Part shown: positions 7,615 through 16,468 of the stretch, piece by piece | Layout: the number at the start of each line of letters is the position of its first letter | Numbering within the stretch: position 1 is the stretch's first letter | Assembly (NCBI RefSeq): GCF_023264855.1 | Contig: NZ_JAHFUW010000050.1 | Location: forward strand, 1-36,646 | Length of the DNA: 36,646 nucleotides | Origin: Herbiconiux sp. | Lineage (GTDB): Bacteria > Actinomycetota > Actinomycetes > Actinomycetales > Microbacteriaceae | Reading direction: 5' to 3' | The notes under the pieces: generated by a model | Database searches by the model: none | What the model saw: only the letters and a program-made list of their open reading frames with translations | What the model was told of the DNA's origin: nothing | Program-made: the position numbers and the translations under genes

Positions 7615-8541
7615 CTACTCGGCGAGCTGGGGCACGACCTCGCGGGCGATGAAGTCGAGGTGATCGAGGTCGGTCAGGTCGAGGATCTGCAGGTAGACCC
7701 GTTCCATGCCCTGCTCGCGCAGCGCTCCGAGCTTGTCGACGATCTCGGATGCCGTGCCGGCCAGTCCGTTCGTGCGCAGCTCGGCGGGCTCGCGCCCCAC
7801 GGCCGCCGCACGGCGCGCGAATTCCGCCTCGTCGGCCCCGGCCACCGCGATCAGCGCAGCCGAGTAGACCATGTCGTCGGGGTCGCGGCCGAAGTCCTCG
7901 CAGGCGCGGCGCACGTTGTCGAACAGGCCGGGGAGGGTTCCGGCGTCGGGGAACGGCACGTTGAACTCGGTGGCGAAACGGGCGGCCAGGCGCGGCGTGC
8001 GTGCGGCGCCCTTGCCCCCGACGATGACCGGCAGCGGCGACTGCACGGGCTTGGGCAGCGCGGGCGAATCCGTCAGTGTGTAATGCTCACCGGCGAAGGA
8101 GTAGGTGTCGCCCGGCTCGGTGGCCCACAGGCTCGTGACGATCTCGAGCTGCTCTTCGAGCAGGCCGAAGCGCTTGGCCGGGAACGGGATGCCGTACGCC
8201 AGATGCTCCTGCTCGAACCATCCGGTGCCGAGGCCGAGTTCGACCCGGCCGCCGGACATCTGGTCGACCTGCGCGACCTGGATCGCGAGCACGCCCGGGT
8301 AGCGGTAGGTGACCGAGGAGACGAGGGTGCCGAGGCGGATGCGCGAGGTCTCGCGGGCGAGGCCGGCGAGCGTCGTCCAGGCATCCGTGGGGCCGGCCCC
8401 GGGGTCGCCGTCGCCCATCCGCAGGTAGTGGTCGGAGCGGAAGAACGCGTCGAACCCGAGCTCTTCGGTGGCCTTGGCCACCGCGAGCAGCTCGTCGTAG
8501 CTGGCGCCTTGCTGGGGTTCGGTGAAGATTCTGAAGTCCAC
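7615..8541 (-). CDS. LLM-class F420-dependent oxidoreductase
   Basis: This 308-residue protein is a luciferase-like monooxygenase (LLM) fold enzyme, a TIM barrel, of the F420-dependent branch. It starts MDFRIFTEP from a GTG. Family features are ATEELGFDAFFRSDHY (about residues 26-42), RIRLGTLVSSVTYRYPG (about 67-83), GGRVELGLGTGWFEQEH (about 96-112) and the central PLPVIVGGKGAARTPRLAA. The substrate cannot be told from sequence. It follows the MFS gene by 23 bases on the same strand and may be the last gene of the long operon that begins at the M20 gene, although that link is uncertain. Confidence 0.85.
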   Translation of the reverse strand: MDFRIFTEPQQGASYDELLAVAKATEELGFDAFFRSDHYLRMGDGDPGAGPTDAWTTLAGLARETSRIRLGTLVSSVTYRYPGVLAIQVAQVDQMSGGRVELGLGTGWFEQEHLAYGIPFPAKRFGLLEEQLEIVTSLWATEPGDTYSFAGEHYTLTDSPALPKPVQSPLPVIVGGKGAARTPRLAARFATEFNVPFPDAGTLPGLFDNVRRACEDFGRDPDDMVYSAALIAVAGADEAEFARRAAAVGREPAELRTNGLAGTASEIVDKLGALREQGMERVYLQILDLTDLDHLDFIAREVVPQLAE

Positions 8542-8564
8542 ACCCCGAGCCTAATCGACCTCTT

Positions 8565-9815
8565 TCACCGGCGGGTGGCTCGGAGGGCACCCGCCAGGCC
8601 GGCCGAGGTGAAGACGAGGGTGGCGATCAGCACCACGACGAGCGGGAGGGTCCAGGCGCCGGTGGCGTCGTGCACCGCGCCGATGAGGGTGGGGGCCGTG
8701 GCGCCGAGGGCGTAGCCCGAGCCCTGCACCATCGCCGAGAGGCGGCGGGCGTGGGTGCCCGAGAGGGCGAGCTGCACGACCAGCATGAACACGATCGTGA
8801 TGCCGCCGCCCTGGGCGACGCCGCCGAGGAAGCCCCAGAGCAGCCAGCTCTGCGGGGCCAGGATCATGCCGAGCGGGAAGCAGATCCAGAGCACCGCCAC
8901 GATCGCGAAGGTGCGCGGGATGCCGATCCGCTTGGCCAGCAGCGGCACGCCGAGCGCCCCGATCACCGCCGCGATCTGGAAGATCGACGAGCTCGACCCC
9001 GCCGAGGCGGCCGAGTAGCCCAGCTCCTGCTCGAGGATGGTGGGGAACCACGCGGTGAGCCCGTAGTACGAGAAGGCCTGCCCGGCGAAGGCCAGTGCGA
9101 GGAAGACGGCGGACAGGTTCGTCCAGGTGCGCGGCTCGGGGGCGGCGATCGGGATGCCCCGGGTGTCGATGGCCACCGTGTCGAAGGCGCCCGTCTCGAT
9201 CGCGGGCTTGAGCGGGCCCCAGCGGAAGGCCCGGCGAGGCCCGACCGCCACCAGCCAGGCGGCCACCGCGAGCACCACGAACCCGGTCCAGGCCAGCAGG
9301 GCACCGCGCCATCCGAAGGCCACCGCCAGCGGAACCGTGGCGATGGAGGTGATCATCGAACTCACGTTCATGGCCGCGGTGTACGACCCCGTCACGATAC
9401 CGACGCGCTCGGTCGGCACGTCGCGGCGGATGATCACCGGGATCACCACGTTGCCGATGGTGATGAACGCGCCCATGATGATCGTTCCGGCGAAGGTCGC
9501 CTCCACCCCGCCGGCCGAGCGCACGATCGAGCCGATCCCGACGCCCAGGATGGCGATCGTGGTGGCGAAGTTCGCGCCCGCCTTGCCCACGAACAGCGAG
9601 GCGAACGGCGTCATCAGCGCGAAGCAGAGCACCGGCAGACTGGTGAGCAGGCCCGCCTGCGCGGCGCTCATCGACAGGTCGGAGCTGATCTCGCCGGTGA
9701 TCGGCGCCACCGCGATGATCGGCCCGCGCAGGATGAAGCCGATGAACACGATGCCCACCACGAGCGGCCACGGGAAGCCCGTCGCCCCGAATCGGCGGGT
9801 ACGGGGGCGGCTCAT
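8565..9815 (-). CDS. MFS transporter, CynX/NimT family
   Basis: This 416-residue protein is a 12-helix major facilitator permease. The start, with FIGFILRGPIIAVAPITGEI (about residues 24-43), and the AAQAGLLTSLPVLCFA stretch are typical of the CynX/NimT branch, whose members move small nitrogenous compounds such as cyanate or nitroimidazoles. A basic loop (RRAFRWGPLK) divides the two halves. It follows the amidase gene by 21 bases and is probably co-transcribed with the operon that starts at 15672, so it may import the substrate or export a product of that pathway. Confidence 0.85.
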   Translation of the reverse strand: MSRPRTRRFGATGFPWPLVVGIVFIGFILRGPIIAVAPITGEISSDLSMSAAQAGLLTSLPVLCFALMTPFASLFVGKAGANFATTIAILGVGIGSIVRSAGGVEATFAGTIIMGAFITIGNVVIPVIIRRDVPTERVGIVTGSYTAAMNVSSMITSIATVPLAVAFGWRGALLAWTGFVVLAVAAWLVAVGPRRAFRWGPLKPAIETGAFDTVAIDTRGIPIAAPEPRTWTNLSAVFLALAFAGQAFSYYGLTAWFPTILEQELGYSAASAGSSSSIFQIAAVIGALGVPLLAKRIGIPRTFAIVAVLWICFPLGMILAPQSWLLWGFLGGVAQGGGITIVFMLVVQLALSGTHARRLSAMVQGSGYALGATAPTLIGAVHDATGAWTLPLVVVLIATLVFTSAGLAGALRATRR

Positions 9816-9836
9816 GATGCCCTCGATTCTACGCCG

Positions 9837-11267
9837 CTACGGCGCCGCGACCCTCGACGCGTGGGTGGGGTCGAGCACCGCCTCCGCCCGGGCGGCGAAG
9901 CCGAGCACCTCGAGGTCGTGCGCCCAGGGGCCGACGATCTGCAGTCCGACCGGCAGCGTGCCCGGCCGTAGGTGGGTCGGGATGGTGATGGCCGGCTGTC
10001 CGCTGATGTTGAAGGGGTAGGTGTACGGCGTCCAGGTGATCCAGGGCAGCGGTGCCCCCGCCTCGCCGCCCTGCGGCACCTCCCGCTCGGCCTCGAACGC
10101 CGTGATCGGCATCGTGGGCATGAGCAGCAGGTCCCAGTCGTCGAACACGGCGAACGCGGCGGCGTTGAACGCGCGACGGCGGCCGAGCGCCGCCAGGAAC
10201 TCCCGCAGCGAGTAGTGCTCGGCGAGGCCGGCCAGGCGCGCGAGTCCGGGATCCATCCGGTCGCCGTGCTCGCGGATGAGGTCTTCGAAGCCGAAGCCGC
10301 GCCCGGTGACCCAGAGCGCCTCGAAGACGTCGCGCGGCAGCGGAGCCGGCATCGCGGCCTCGCCGAACTCGGCGATGCCCGAGCCCTCGAGCAGACGGAA
10401 GGCCTCCTCCGTGACCGAGGAGACCTCGTCGCTCGGCGCGATGCCGAACGGCTCCCGGATGACGCCGACCCGCAGCGCCCGCCCGTCGACCCCGGCGACC
10501 GGCGCGACCGGCGTCGAGAAGAAGGACTGCGGATCGCGCGGATCCGGCCCGCGGCTGAGCCGGAAGACCGCCTCGGCGTCTTCCACCTGGCGCGCCAGCA
10601 CCCCGGCGTGCGAGAGGTTCTCGTTGACGGTTCCCGGCCACACCGGGATCGCGCCGAGCGTGGGCTTGAACCCCACCACCCCGCAGAAGGCGGCCGGGAT
10701 GCGCACCGAGCCGCCCGCATCCGTTCCCGTGGCGACGGGTACCGCGCCGGAACCGACGGTGGCACCGGATCCCGCGCTGGAGCCGCCCGTCGTGCGCGAG
10801 GCATCCCACGGATTGCGGCTGATGCCGGTGCGCGGCGAGATGCCGGTGCCCTTCCAGCCGAACTCCGGCGTGGTGGTGCGGCCGATGATGACGGCGCCGG
10901 CATCCTGCAGCCGATCGACCATCGGCGAGGCCGTCTGGGCCGGGGTGTCCGGGCTGGTCAGCGATCCCTTGCCGGCCGGCTCGCCGACGATGTAGAGGTT
11001 GTCCTTCGAGGCGATCGGCACGCCGTGCAGCGGGCCCCGGATGCGCCCTTCCGCGGCCTCGCGTTCGCGCTCGGCGGCCCAGGCGGCGGCCCGGTCGGGC
11101 ATCAGGGCGGCGTAGGCGTTGATGCGCGGCTCCTCGCGCACGGCGATCTCGAGCGCGCACTCGGCCAGCTGAACCGGTGACAGCTCCCCCGTGGCGACCC
11201 TCCGGCCCAGCGAGATCGCGCTCGAGGACTGGTACTCGTCCAGGCCGAGCGACGTGAAGGCGGTCAT
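9837..11267 (-). CDS. Amidase, amidase-signature family
   Basis: This 476-residue enzyme of the amidase-signature family hydrolyses a C-N amide bond. The Ser-cisSer-Lys triad is visible: Lys88 in ASKDN, the serines at 163-164 in TGGSSAGSG, and the nucleophile Ser187 in TDAGGSVRIPA. The Gly-rich signature region is intact and the length is normal. ATG 11267 overlaps the aminotransferase stop by four bases, indicating translational coupling. Longer upstream frames are artefacts of the high GC content. Within the proposed pathway it could hydrolyse an acyclic amide left after ring opening; that is inference. Confidence 0.9.
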   Translation of the reverse strand: MTAFTSLGLDEYQSSSAISLGRRVATGELSPVQLAECALEIAVREEPRINAYAALMPDRAAAWAAEREREAAEGRIRGPLHGVPIASKDNLYIVGEPAGKGSLTSPDTPAQTASPMVDRLQDAGAVIIGRTTTPEFGWKGTGISPRTGISRNPWDASRTTGGSSAGSGATVGSGAVPVATGTDAGGSVRIPAAFCGVVGFKPTLGAIPVWPGTVNENLSHAGVLARQVEDAEAVFRLSRGPDPRDPQSFFSTPVAPVAGVDGRALRVGVIREPFGIAPSDEVSSVTEEAFRLLEGSGIAEFGEAAMPAPLPRDVFEALWVTGRGFGFEDLIREHGDRMDPGLARLAGLAEHYSLREFLAALGRRRAFNAAAFAVFDDWDLLLMPTMPITAFEAEREVPQGGEAGAPLPWITWTPYTYPFNISGQPAITIPTHLRPGTLPVGLQIVGPWAHDLEVLGFAARAEAVLDPTHASRVAAP

Positions 11268-12370
11268 GCGCGCGCCCGCCAGGCCGCGCCGAATCGTTCG
11301 ATCCATTCGGGCGGAACCGAGGTGGAGATCTTCACGAAGCGGTCGCCGAACAGGGGCGACTGGTACGTTCCGGGTCGGATGAAGATGCCGTCCTCGAGCA
11401 TCGACTCGCAGAGCGCGTCCGCCGTCCACGGGGAGTCGCCGAGGGCGACCGCGAGGAAGTTGCCCTGCGACGGCGACACGATGACCGTACCGAGGCCGCT
11501 GTCGGTCACGATCTGCTCCACCCGCTGCAGGTTCGCGCGGTTGACCGCGCGCAGGTTCGCCAGCCACGGCCCCTTCACCCGCAACCCGGCGAGCGCCGCC
11601 CGCTGCCCCTGGATGCTCGCACCGAGCGGGTTGGCGGGAATCTCGGTGATCGAGGCGAGCAGCGAGGGCTCGGCCACGATGGCCCCCACCCGCAAGCCCG
11701 CGAGCCCCAGCCACTTCGAGAAGCTGTAGGTGCTGAAGGTGCCCTCCGGGTAGAGCTCGGCGGCGAGCGAGTGCCCGTCGGCGAAGTGCCGGTAGGTGCA
11801 GTCGTGGATGATGGTCGAGCCGGTCTCGCGGGCGAGGTCGACGATGGCCTGCAGCTCGTCCCGGGTGTAGCTCGAGCCGAGCGGATTGAGCGGGTCGATC
11901 AGGTAGATCAGCGACTGGGGCCGGATGACCTCGGCGATCTGCGCCGCCTGCATCAGATGGGTCGGCTCGTCGTACACCGGGAGCACTCGGATGGGCACGC
12001 CGGCGAGCGAGACGAATCGCGCGGGCCACGGCCAGCCCGGGTCGCTGACGATGATCTGCGAGAGCCGCGGGGCGAGCGTGGTGCAGATGTGATGCAGGCC
12101 GCCGACGGCGCCGTCGGTGATCCAGGCGTCCAGAGGCAGCTCGGAGCCGGGCCCGCGCAGGTCGTCCACGATCCGCTCGCGCAGCTCCTGGAAGCCGCCG
12201 GCCGGGGCGTAGACGTTGAACTCGTGCTTCGCTGTGCTCTCCTCGAGCGCCGCGACGACCTCGGAGGCCGGCGCGAGGTGTGTGGTGTTCTGCCCCATCC
12301 AGACGATGTCGTCGCGATCCAACAGCGCCTCGAACGAGGGTGCTCCAGAGCTCTTGGTCTGGCCTGTCAT
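11264..12370 (-). CDS. PLP-dependent aminotransferase, class I/II fold
   Basis: This 368-residue protein is a fold-type I PLP enzyme. The catalytic lysine lies in TYSFSKWLGLAGLRVGAI, the phosphate/cofactor region includes GAVGGLHHI and IDPLNPLGSSYT (the usual NPtG element, here NPLGS), and the aspartate that holds the pyridine ring is in IIHDCTYR. The C-terminus has FVKISTSVPPEWIERF, with Lys in place of the usual Arg-containing FxRIs motif that binds the substrate carboxylate. That may change substrate choice. It lies 23 bases after the NicX/M29-like gene and overlaps the amidase gene by four bases. The amino donor and acceptor are unknown. Confidence 0.88.
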   Translation of the reverse strand: MTGQTKSSGAPSFEALLDRDDIVWMGQNTTHLAPASEVVAALEESTAKHEFNVYAPAGGFQELRERIVDDLRGPGSELPLDAWITDGAVGGLHHICTTLAPRLSQIIVSDPGWPWPARFVSLAGVPIRVLPVYDEPTHLMQAAQIAEVIRPQSLIYLIDPLNPLGSSYTRDELQAIVDLARETGSTIIHDCTYRHFADGHSLAAELYPEGTFSTYSFSKWLGLAGLRVGAIVAEPSLLASITEIPANPLGASIQGQRAALAGLRVKGPWLANLRAVNRANLQRVEQIVTDSGLGTVIVSPSQGNFLAVALGDSPWTADALCESMLEDGIFIRPGTYQSPLFGDRFVKISTSVPPEWIERFGAAWRARA

Positions 12371-12393
12371 GGTGTTTCCTGTTCTCTGGTCGA

Positions 12394-13419
12394 TCAGTTC
12401 ACGAGTTCGCCGGCCACGATGCGCGGGACGCCGTCGAGGTAGACGGTGGCGTCGCGCATGACGCAGTCGAGGTGGGCGGGGGCGTTCACCGTTCCGCCGT
12501 AGGCGATCGAGTTGCCGAAGGCGATGTGGGCGCTGCCCTTGGTGGACTCGGTCTCCATCGGCACGCCGCAGACGGAGCCGTTGGGGTTGAGGCCGACGGC
12601 CACCTCGGCGAGGTTGGACATCCGCGGATCGGCGACGCGGGCGATCATCTCGGCGAGTCGCTCCCCCTCGGTACCGCGGAAGGCGGCGCTGTCCAGCCCG
12701 ACCAGCTCGCCGTCGCGGATCTCCAGCGTCACGGGCGAGGAGACCGGGCCCTTGCCCATGAACAGGAAGTCGCCGTCGATCACCACCACACCGTGTGAGC
12801 TGCCCTCGACCGGCGCGGTGCCGGACTCGACATCCGGAGGCGCCATGTAGTCGCCGGGGTTGCGGGCCACCCCGGTGAGCGCGCGGCCCTTGCGGCCCGT
12901 CACGGAACCCCGCAGATCGGTGCCGGCCGGCGTGGTGATGCGGTAGTCGGATGCCGCCTCCCAGGCACGGGCGAGCGTCATGGTCGTGTCGACCAGGGCG
13001 TCGAAGTCGACGTCGAGCGGGCCGCCGAGGCGGAAGGTGCCGGCCTCGACCGCGGGCATGGCGAGATAGCGGCGTCCCGCCGCGGTGGCGTTCTGCCGGG
13101 CCCGGCTCGAACCGATGAACACGCTGGTGAGCTCGATGCCGGCGTCGGCCGCCAGCAGCGCCTCGGCCACCGAGGCCGGCGGCTCGGTGCCCGGCACCAC
13201 GAAGGTCGGCACCTCCACCACGACCGGCACCGCGCGCCGCTCGACGAGCCCGGCCGCGAGCGCGGCGACCACGGTCGCATCCGTCCCGCCGTCGCGCAGC
13301 AGCACCACCCGCTCGCCCGCGACGACTCCGAGGCAGGTGTCGAGCACGCGCGCCACGGTCGCCTCGGGGAGGAGGGCCAGGCCGGCCGCGTCGCGGCCGG
13401 GCGCATCCGGCACAGTCAC
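12394..13419 (-). CDS. M29 / NicX-like metalloprotein (aminopeptidase T or dihydroxypyridine dioxygenase family)
   Basis: This 341-residue protein belongs to the fold shared by M29 aminopeptidases and the iron-dependent 2,5-dihydroxypyridine dioxygenase NicX. The conserved metal region is clear: GSAHIAFG with His298, then AYGG, then AHLDC with His316 and Asp318. This His/His-x-Asp set matches the iron ligands known for NicX and part of the M29 metal site. GTG 13419 overlaps the preceding LLM gene by four bases. At 341 residues it is nearer to NicX-type proteins than to M29 peptidases of about 410. In an operon of N-heterocycle enzymes a ring-cleaving dioxygenase is attractive, but a peptidase or amidase role is not excluded. 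Confidence 0.75.
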   Translation of the reverse strand: MTVPDAPGRDAAGLALLPEATVARVLDTCLGVVAGERVVLLRDGGTDATVVAALAAGLVERRAVPVVVEVPTFVVPGTEPPASVAEALLAADAGIELTSVFIGSSRARQNATAAGRRYLAMPAVEAGTFRLGGPLDVDFDALVDTTMTLARAWEAASDYRITTPAGTDLRGSVTGRKGRALTGVARNPGDYMAPPDVESGTAPVEGSSHGVVVIDGDFLFMGKGPVSSPVTLEIRDGELVGLDSAAFRGTEGERLAEMIARVADPRMSNLAEVAVGLNPNGSVCGVPMETESTKGSAHIAFGNSIAYGGTVNAPAHLDCVMRDATVYLDGVPRIVAGELVN

Positions 13420-14411
13420 GGCTGGCTCACGATGTCGGCGTAAGCCTGGATGGTGGAAAAGCGGCTCTCGACGGTTCCGCCGATCGGGAACACCGTCATC
13501 GAGTCGATGCCGAGCCCCTCGAGGGTGGCGATGTGCTCGCGCACCGTCGCCTCCCCGCCGGCCAGCGCCATCCGGTACACGAACTCGTCGGGCAGCAGCT
13601 TGGCGGCCTCCTCGGCCTCCTGGAACTCGCCGCCCGCGTAGAGCGCGCGCACTTTCTCGATCAGGTCTTTCGACAGGCCGGCCAGCTCGCAGTACATCGG
13701 CGCCGTCTGCGGGAACCAGGCCGCGATCGTGCGGGCCGAGGCGAGCGCGGCCTCCTCGTCGTCGCTGATCTGGCCGTAGGCGAACACCGAGATCTGCGGG
13801 CGCTCGGAGCGGCCGGCCATGTCGACCCCGCGGTCGATGTGCTCGAGCGCGTAGCGCAACCCGTCGGGATGGAGGCCGGCGAGCAGGATGACGCCGTCCG
13901 CCACGCGTCCGGCGAGTTCGAGCGTCTTCGGCCCCGAGGCCGAGATGTAGACCGGGATGTCGGGCCGCTCCGGGGGAAAGCGCATGTGCGCGTCGTCGAG
14001 CTCGAAGCCGCGCGCCTGCCAGCTCACGCTCTCGCCCGTCCAGAGCCGGCGGGCTGCCTCGATCGAGTCCTCCAGCAGGGCGAGCCGGGCCGGCTTGTAG
14101 CCCAGTGCCTCCAGCGGGCGGTCGCCCGCGCCGATCCCGTAGATGGCGCGCCCCTTCGAGATCTCGTCGATGGTCGAGATGGCGACCGCGCCGAGGGCCG
14201 GATGCCGCGTGACCGGGTTGGTGACCGCGGTGCCCAGCGTCATCCGCGTCGTTCGGAGCGCGGCGATCGTGAGGTACGAGTAGGAGTAGCGGGAGTGCAG
14301 CGACGAGTCGGTGAGCCAGAGCTCGTCGAGCCCCCACTCCTCCGACTTCTGCACGATATCGCCGAAGGTGTCGGGATCGTAGGCCGGCTGGAGGGCGACG
14401 CCTGAGCGCAT
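13416..14411 (-). CDS. LLM-class oxidoreductase, F420-dependent (Mer-like)
   Basis: This 331-residue protein has the luciferase-like TIM-barrel fold and looks like the F420-dependent, methylene-tetrahydromethanopterin-reductase-like branch. Visible features are EEWGLDELWLTDSSLH (about residues 25-40), MTLGTAVTNPVTRHP, GRAIYGIGAGDRPLEALG and PVYISASGPKTLELAG. ATG 14411 is preceded by GGGAGGA 11 bases upstream; the frame extends further but without family similarity. It lies 52 bases after the M20 gene and overlaps the M29/NicX-like gene by four bases. The substrate is unknown; the context suggests reduction or oxygenation of a ring intermediate. Confidence 0.85.
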   Translation of the reverse strand: MRSGVALQPAYDPDTFGDIVQKSEEWGLDELWLTDSSLHSRYSYSYLTIAALRTTRMTLGTAVTNPVTRHPALGAVAISTIDEISKGRAIYGIGAGDRPLEALGYKPARLALLEDSIEAARRLWTGESVSWQARGFELDDAHMRFPPERPDIPVYISASGPKTLELAGRVADGVILLAGLHPDGLRYALEHIDRGVDMAGRSERPQISVFAYGQISDDEEAALASARTIAAWFPQTAPMYCELAGLSKDLIEKVRALYAGGEFQEAEEAAKLLPDEFVYRMALAGGEATVREHIATLEGLGIDSMTVFPIGGTVESRFSTIQAYADIVSQP

Positions 14412-14463
14412 GGAGAACTCATTCCTCCCGGCACGAGCGCGCGCCCGGCCGGGGTCTGGTGGG

Positions 14464-15672
14464 TCAGTCTTCGAGCAGAGCGTAGGCCGCGAAGGCGGCG
14501 TACACCTTGGTGGCCTCGACGATGTCCTCGATCGAGAGGTGCTCGTCGGGGCAGTACACCGGCTCGCCACCCGGTCCGAAGATGATGGTGGGGATGCGGT
14601 CACCGAAGCTCGCGGTGTCGCCCAGCCAGCCGGCCACCTGCAGCTCGGGCTCGGCGCCGTCGCGCACCGACCGCACCGCGCGGATCATCAGCTCGGTGAC
14701 CTCGGCCTCGGGCCGGGCCAGATAGCCCGGCTTCACGTCGGCGAGCACGACATCCGCTTCGAAGCGGGGCTCGCGCTCCTTGGCCTTCACCAGGCAGCGC
14801 TCGATCTCCTCGCGCACCTCCTCGAGGGTGACGCCCGGCTGCGGCCGGCAATCGACCCGGATGACGCACTCGTCGGGGATCATCGAGGGGCCTCCGGGCG
14901 GCAGACCGCCGTAGACGCGGCCCGGAGCCATGAACGTCTCGCTGCCGAACAGGCTCGACACCCAGTCCTCCAGCTGCGGTTCGAGCTTGGAGGCGTCGAG
15001 CTCGATGATGGCGTGCGCCGCGAGCATGTTCGCGTTCACAGCCAGCGGCTTGTGGCAGGTGTGCGCCGAGACGCCGCGCACGATGATGTCGTAGTAGTAG
15101 CGGCCGCGGTGGCCGAGGAAGATCTCGTTGTCGCTCAGCTCGCCCAGCACGCAGTAGTCGGCGTCGTACTCGTCGAAGTAGGCGATCGACCCCAGCTGGG
15201 CGCCCATGTGATCGGAGACGGCGGCCATCGCCAGTCGGCCCTTCACCGGCAGGCCCGAGGCGCGCACCGCTTCCATCGCGACGATCTGGCACACCAGAGC
15301 CGCCTTCATGTCCATGATCCCGTGCCCGTAGATCGCGCCGTCGATGATCTCGCCCGAGAACGGTTCGGTGCGCGTCCAGCCGTGCGACACCGGCTTGGTG
15401 TCCATGTGGCCGGTGAGCACGACGGTCTTGCCGGGCCCGAAGTCGAGGTGGCCGATGGCGTTGGGCCGATCCGGCACCACCGGCTGGGCGCGGGCGTCTT
15501 CGAAGCCCGACTCGGCCATCAGGCGCACGAGGAAGTCGGCCAGCGGACCCTCATCTCCGAGAACGCTCGGGATGCGGCAGACGTCTTGCACCAGCTGCAC
15601 CAGCCGGTCGACGTCGATGTGCCCGGCGACGATTTCCGCGACATCCTGGTCGCTCTTGACGAGGTCGGTCAT
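14464..15672 (-). CDS. M20-family amidohydrolase-like protein with an altered metal site
   Basis: This 402-residue protein has the ArgE/DapE/YlmB (M20) two-domain architecture. The first metal motif GHMD (His89, Asp91) and the bridging Asp121 in YGHGIMDMK are present, as are Glu178 in LGEL and the dimer-domain His204 in SAHTCH. The catalytic Glu-Glu pair is missing: the expected DEExG reads SDHMG (154-157). The last metal His also appears to be Tyr, in VYCPDEH. Chemistry may therefore differ from standard M20 enzymes. YlmB, an M20 protein, deformylates the thiamin pyrimidine before TenA acts, so a related role is plausible. It is the first gene of an operon behind an AGATCT-type operator. ATG 15672 follows GAGAGGGG. 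Confidence 0.82.
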   Translation of the reverse strand: MTDLVKSDQDVAEIVAGHIDVDRLVQLVQDVCRIPSVLGDEGPLADFLVRLMAESGFEDARAQPVVPDRPNAIGHLDFGPGKTVVLTGHMDTKPVSHGWTRTEPFSGEIIDGAIYGHGIMDMKAALVCQIVAMEAVRASGLPVKGRLAMAAVSDHMGAQLGSIAYFDEYDADYCVLGELSDNEIFLGHRGRYYYDIIVRGVSAHTCHKPLAVNANMLAAHAIIELDASKLEPQLEDWVSSLFGSETFMAPGRVYGGLPPGGPSMIPDECVIRVDCRPQPGVTLEEVREEIERCLVKAKEREPRFEADVVLADVKPGYLARPEAEVTELMIRAVRSVRDGAEPELQVAGWLGDTASFGDRIPTIIFGPGGEPVYCPDEHLSIEDIVEATKVYAAFAAYALLED

Positions 15673-15691
15673 CCGACGCCCCTCTCTGATT

Positions 15692-15735
15692 AGATCTGAT
15701 GTCTTAGATCTTATCTGCGAGACCAACGCGTTCAA
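15692..15735 (-). promoter_or_regulatory. Promoter and AGATCT-type operator of the M20 operon
   Basis: On the minus strand TTGAAC (15730-15735) and TAAGAT (15708-15713) are spaced 16 bases apart. The 13-mer AGACATCAGATCT (15692-15704, minus strand) matches AGATCTNAGATCT at 11 positions, and another AGATCT lies at 15706-15711, overlapping the -10. A bound repressor would block the start site. Confidence 0.6.
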
Positions 15736-15755
15736 GCCATCCGCGAGTCGATCAC

Positions 15756-15771
15756 GTAAACAGCTTGTTAC
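15756..15771. promoter_or_regulatory. Upstream 16-bp dyad, site 1 (M20 operon)
   Basis: GTAAACAGCTTGTTAC is an imperfect inverted repeat (6 of 8 pairs). Its centre is 65.5 bp from the centre of the 13-bp operator of the M20 operon and about 62 bp upstream of the predicted start. It overlaps the last codon of the GntR gene. It resembles four other dyads in the window. Confidence 0.45.
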
Positions 15772-16421
15772 GGCGCCTGGAGCACCTGCACCGAGCCGAT
15801 GTGCTCGCGCATCGCCGAGGCCGCCGCCACCGGATCGCCGGCCGCGATGGCCGCCGTGATGGCACGGTGGAACGCCAGGGACTCGCGGAAGCGCTCTTCG
15901 CTCGCCCCCCGCTTGCCGATGCGCTTGAGGTGGATGCTCAGGCGGTCGAACACGTCCGAGAGCAGCCGGTTCTTCAGCATGCCGAACAGGATGTCGTCGA
16001 AGGCGTCCAATCCGGCCGAGGCGGTGACGAGATCACCGACATCCAGAGCGCTCTCGGTCGACGCGACGTTCCGCTCGAGCGCCTCGAGCACCTGCGGATC
16101 GCGGCGCGCGGCCGCCCGGCGCACGCACTCGGTCTCGAGCACGCCGCGCGCGTCGAACAGTTCGCGCACCGCATCGGGGGTGTACTCCCTCACCCGTGCT
16201 CCTCTATAAGGAGCGATCTCCACCAGGCCCTCGCGCTCCAGGCGCACCAGGGCCTCCCGGATGGGCGTCTTGCTGACGCCGAACAGCGCCGAGAGCGCCA
16301 CCTCGCGCAGCGACTCCCCCGGGGCGAACGCGCCGTCGACGATCCGGTCGCGCAGGCGCCGGTAGACGACGTCCTTCACCTGGACGGGCTCGAGCGATTC
16401 GGTGCTGGACACGGTGGACAC
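15768..16421 (-). CDS. GntR-family regulator, FadR/FCD subfamily (first of two)
   Basis: This 217-residue protein has an N-terminal winged helix (about residues 13-80; VYRRLRDRIVDGAFAPGESL, then GVSKTPIREALVRLEREGL, which includes the recognition helix) and a C-terminal all-helical FCD ligand-binding domain with the usual metal-binding pattern (Asp in DAFDDILF, His in FHRAITAA, His in REHIGSV). It starts at a GTG. An exact AGATCTGAGATCT palindrome lies 48 bases upstream of its start, which points to autoregulation, and the same type of site occurs at five other promoters. It is therefore the leading candidate for the repressor of the regulon. The ligand would be a carboxylate or a pathway intermediate. 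It shares much of its sequence with the regulator at 18251. Confidence 0.92.
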   Translation of the reverse strand: MSTVSSTESLEPVQVKDVVYRRLRDRIVDGAFAPGESLREVALSALFGVSKTPIREALVRLEREGLVEIAPYRGARVREYTPDAVRELFDARGVLETECVRRAAARRDPQVLEALERNVASTESALDVGDLVTASAGLDAFDDILFGMLKNRLLSDVFDRLSIHLKRIGKRGASEERFRESLAFHRAITAAIAAGDPVAAASAMREHIGSVQVLQAP

Positions 16422-16468
16422 GGTGGCCGCTTTCGAGTCGTGCGCCGCGGAGCGACGTCATGGATTTC

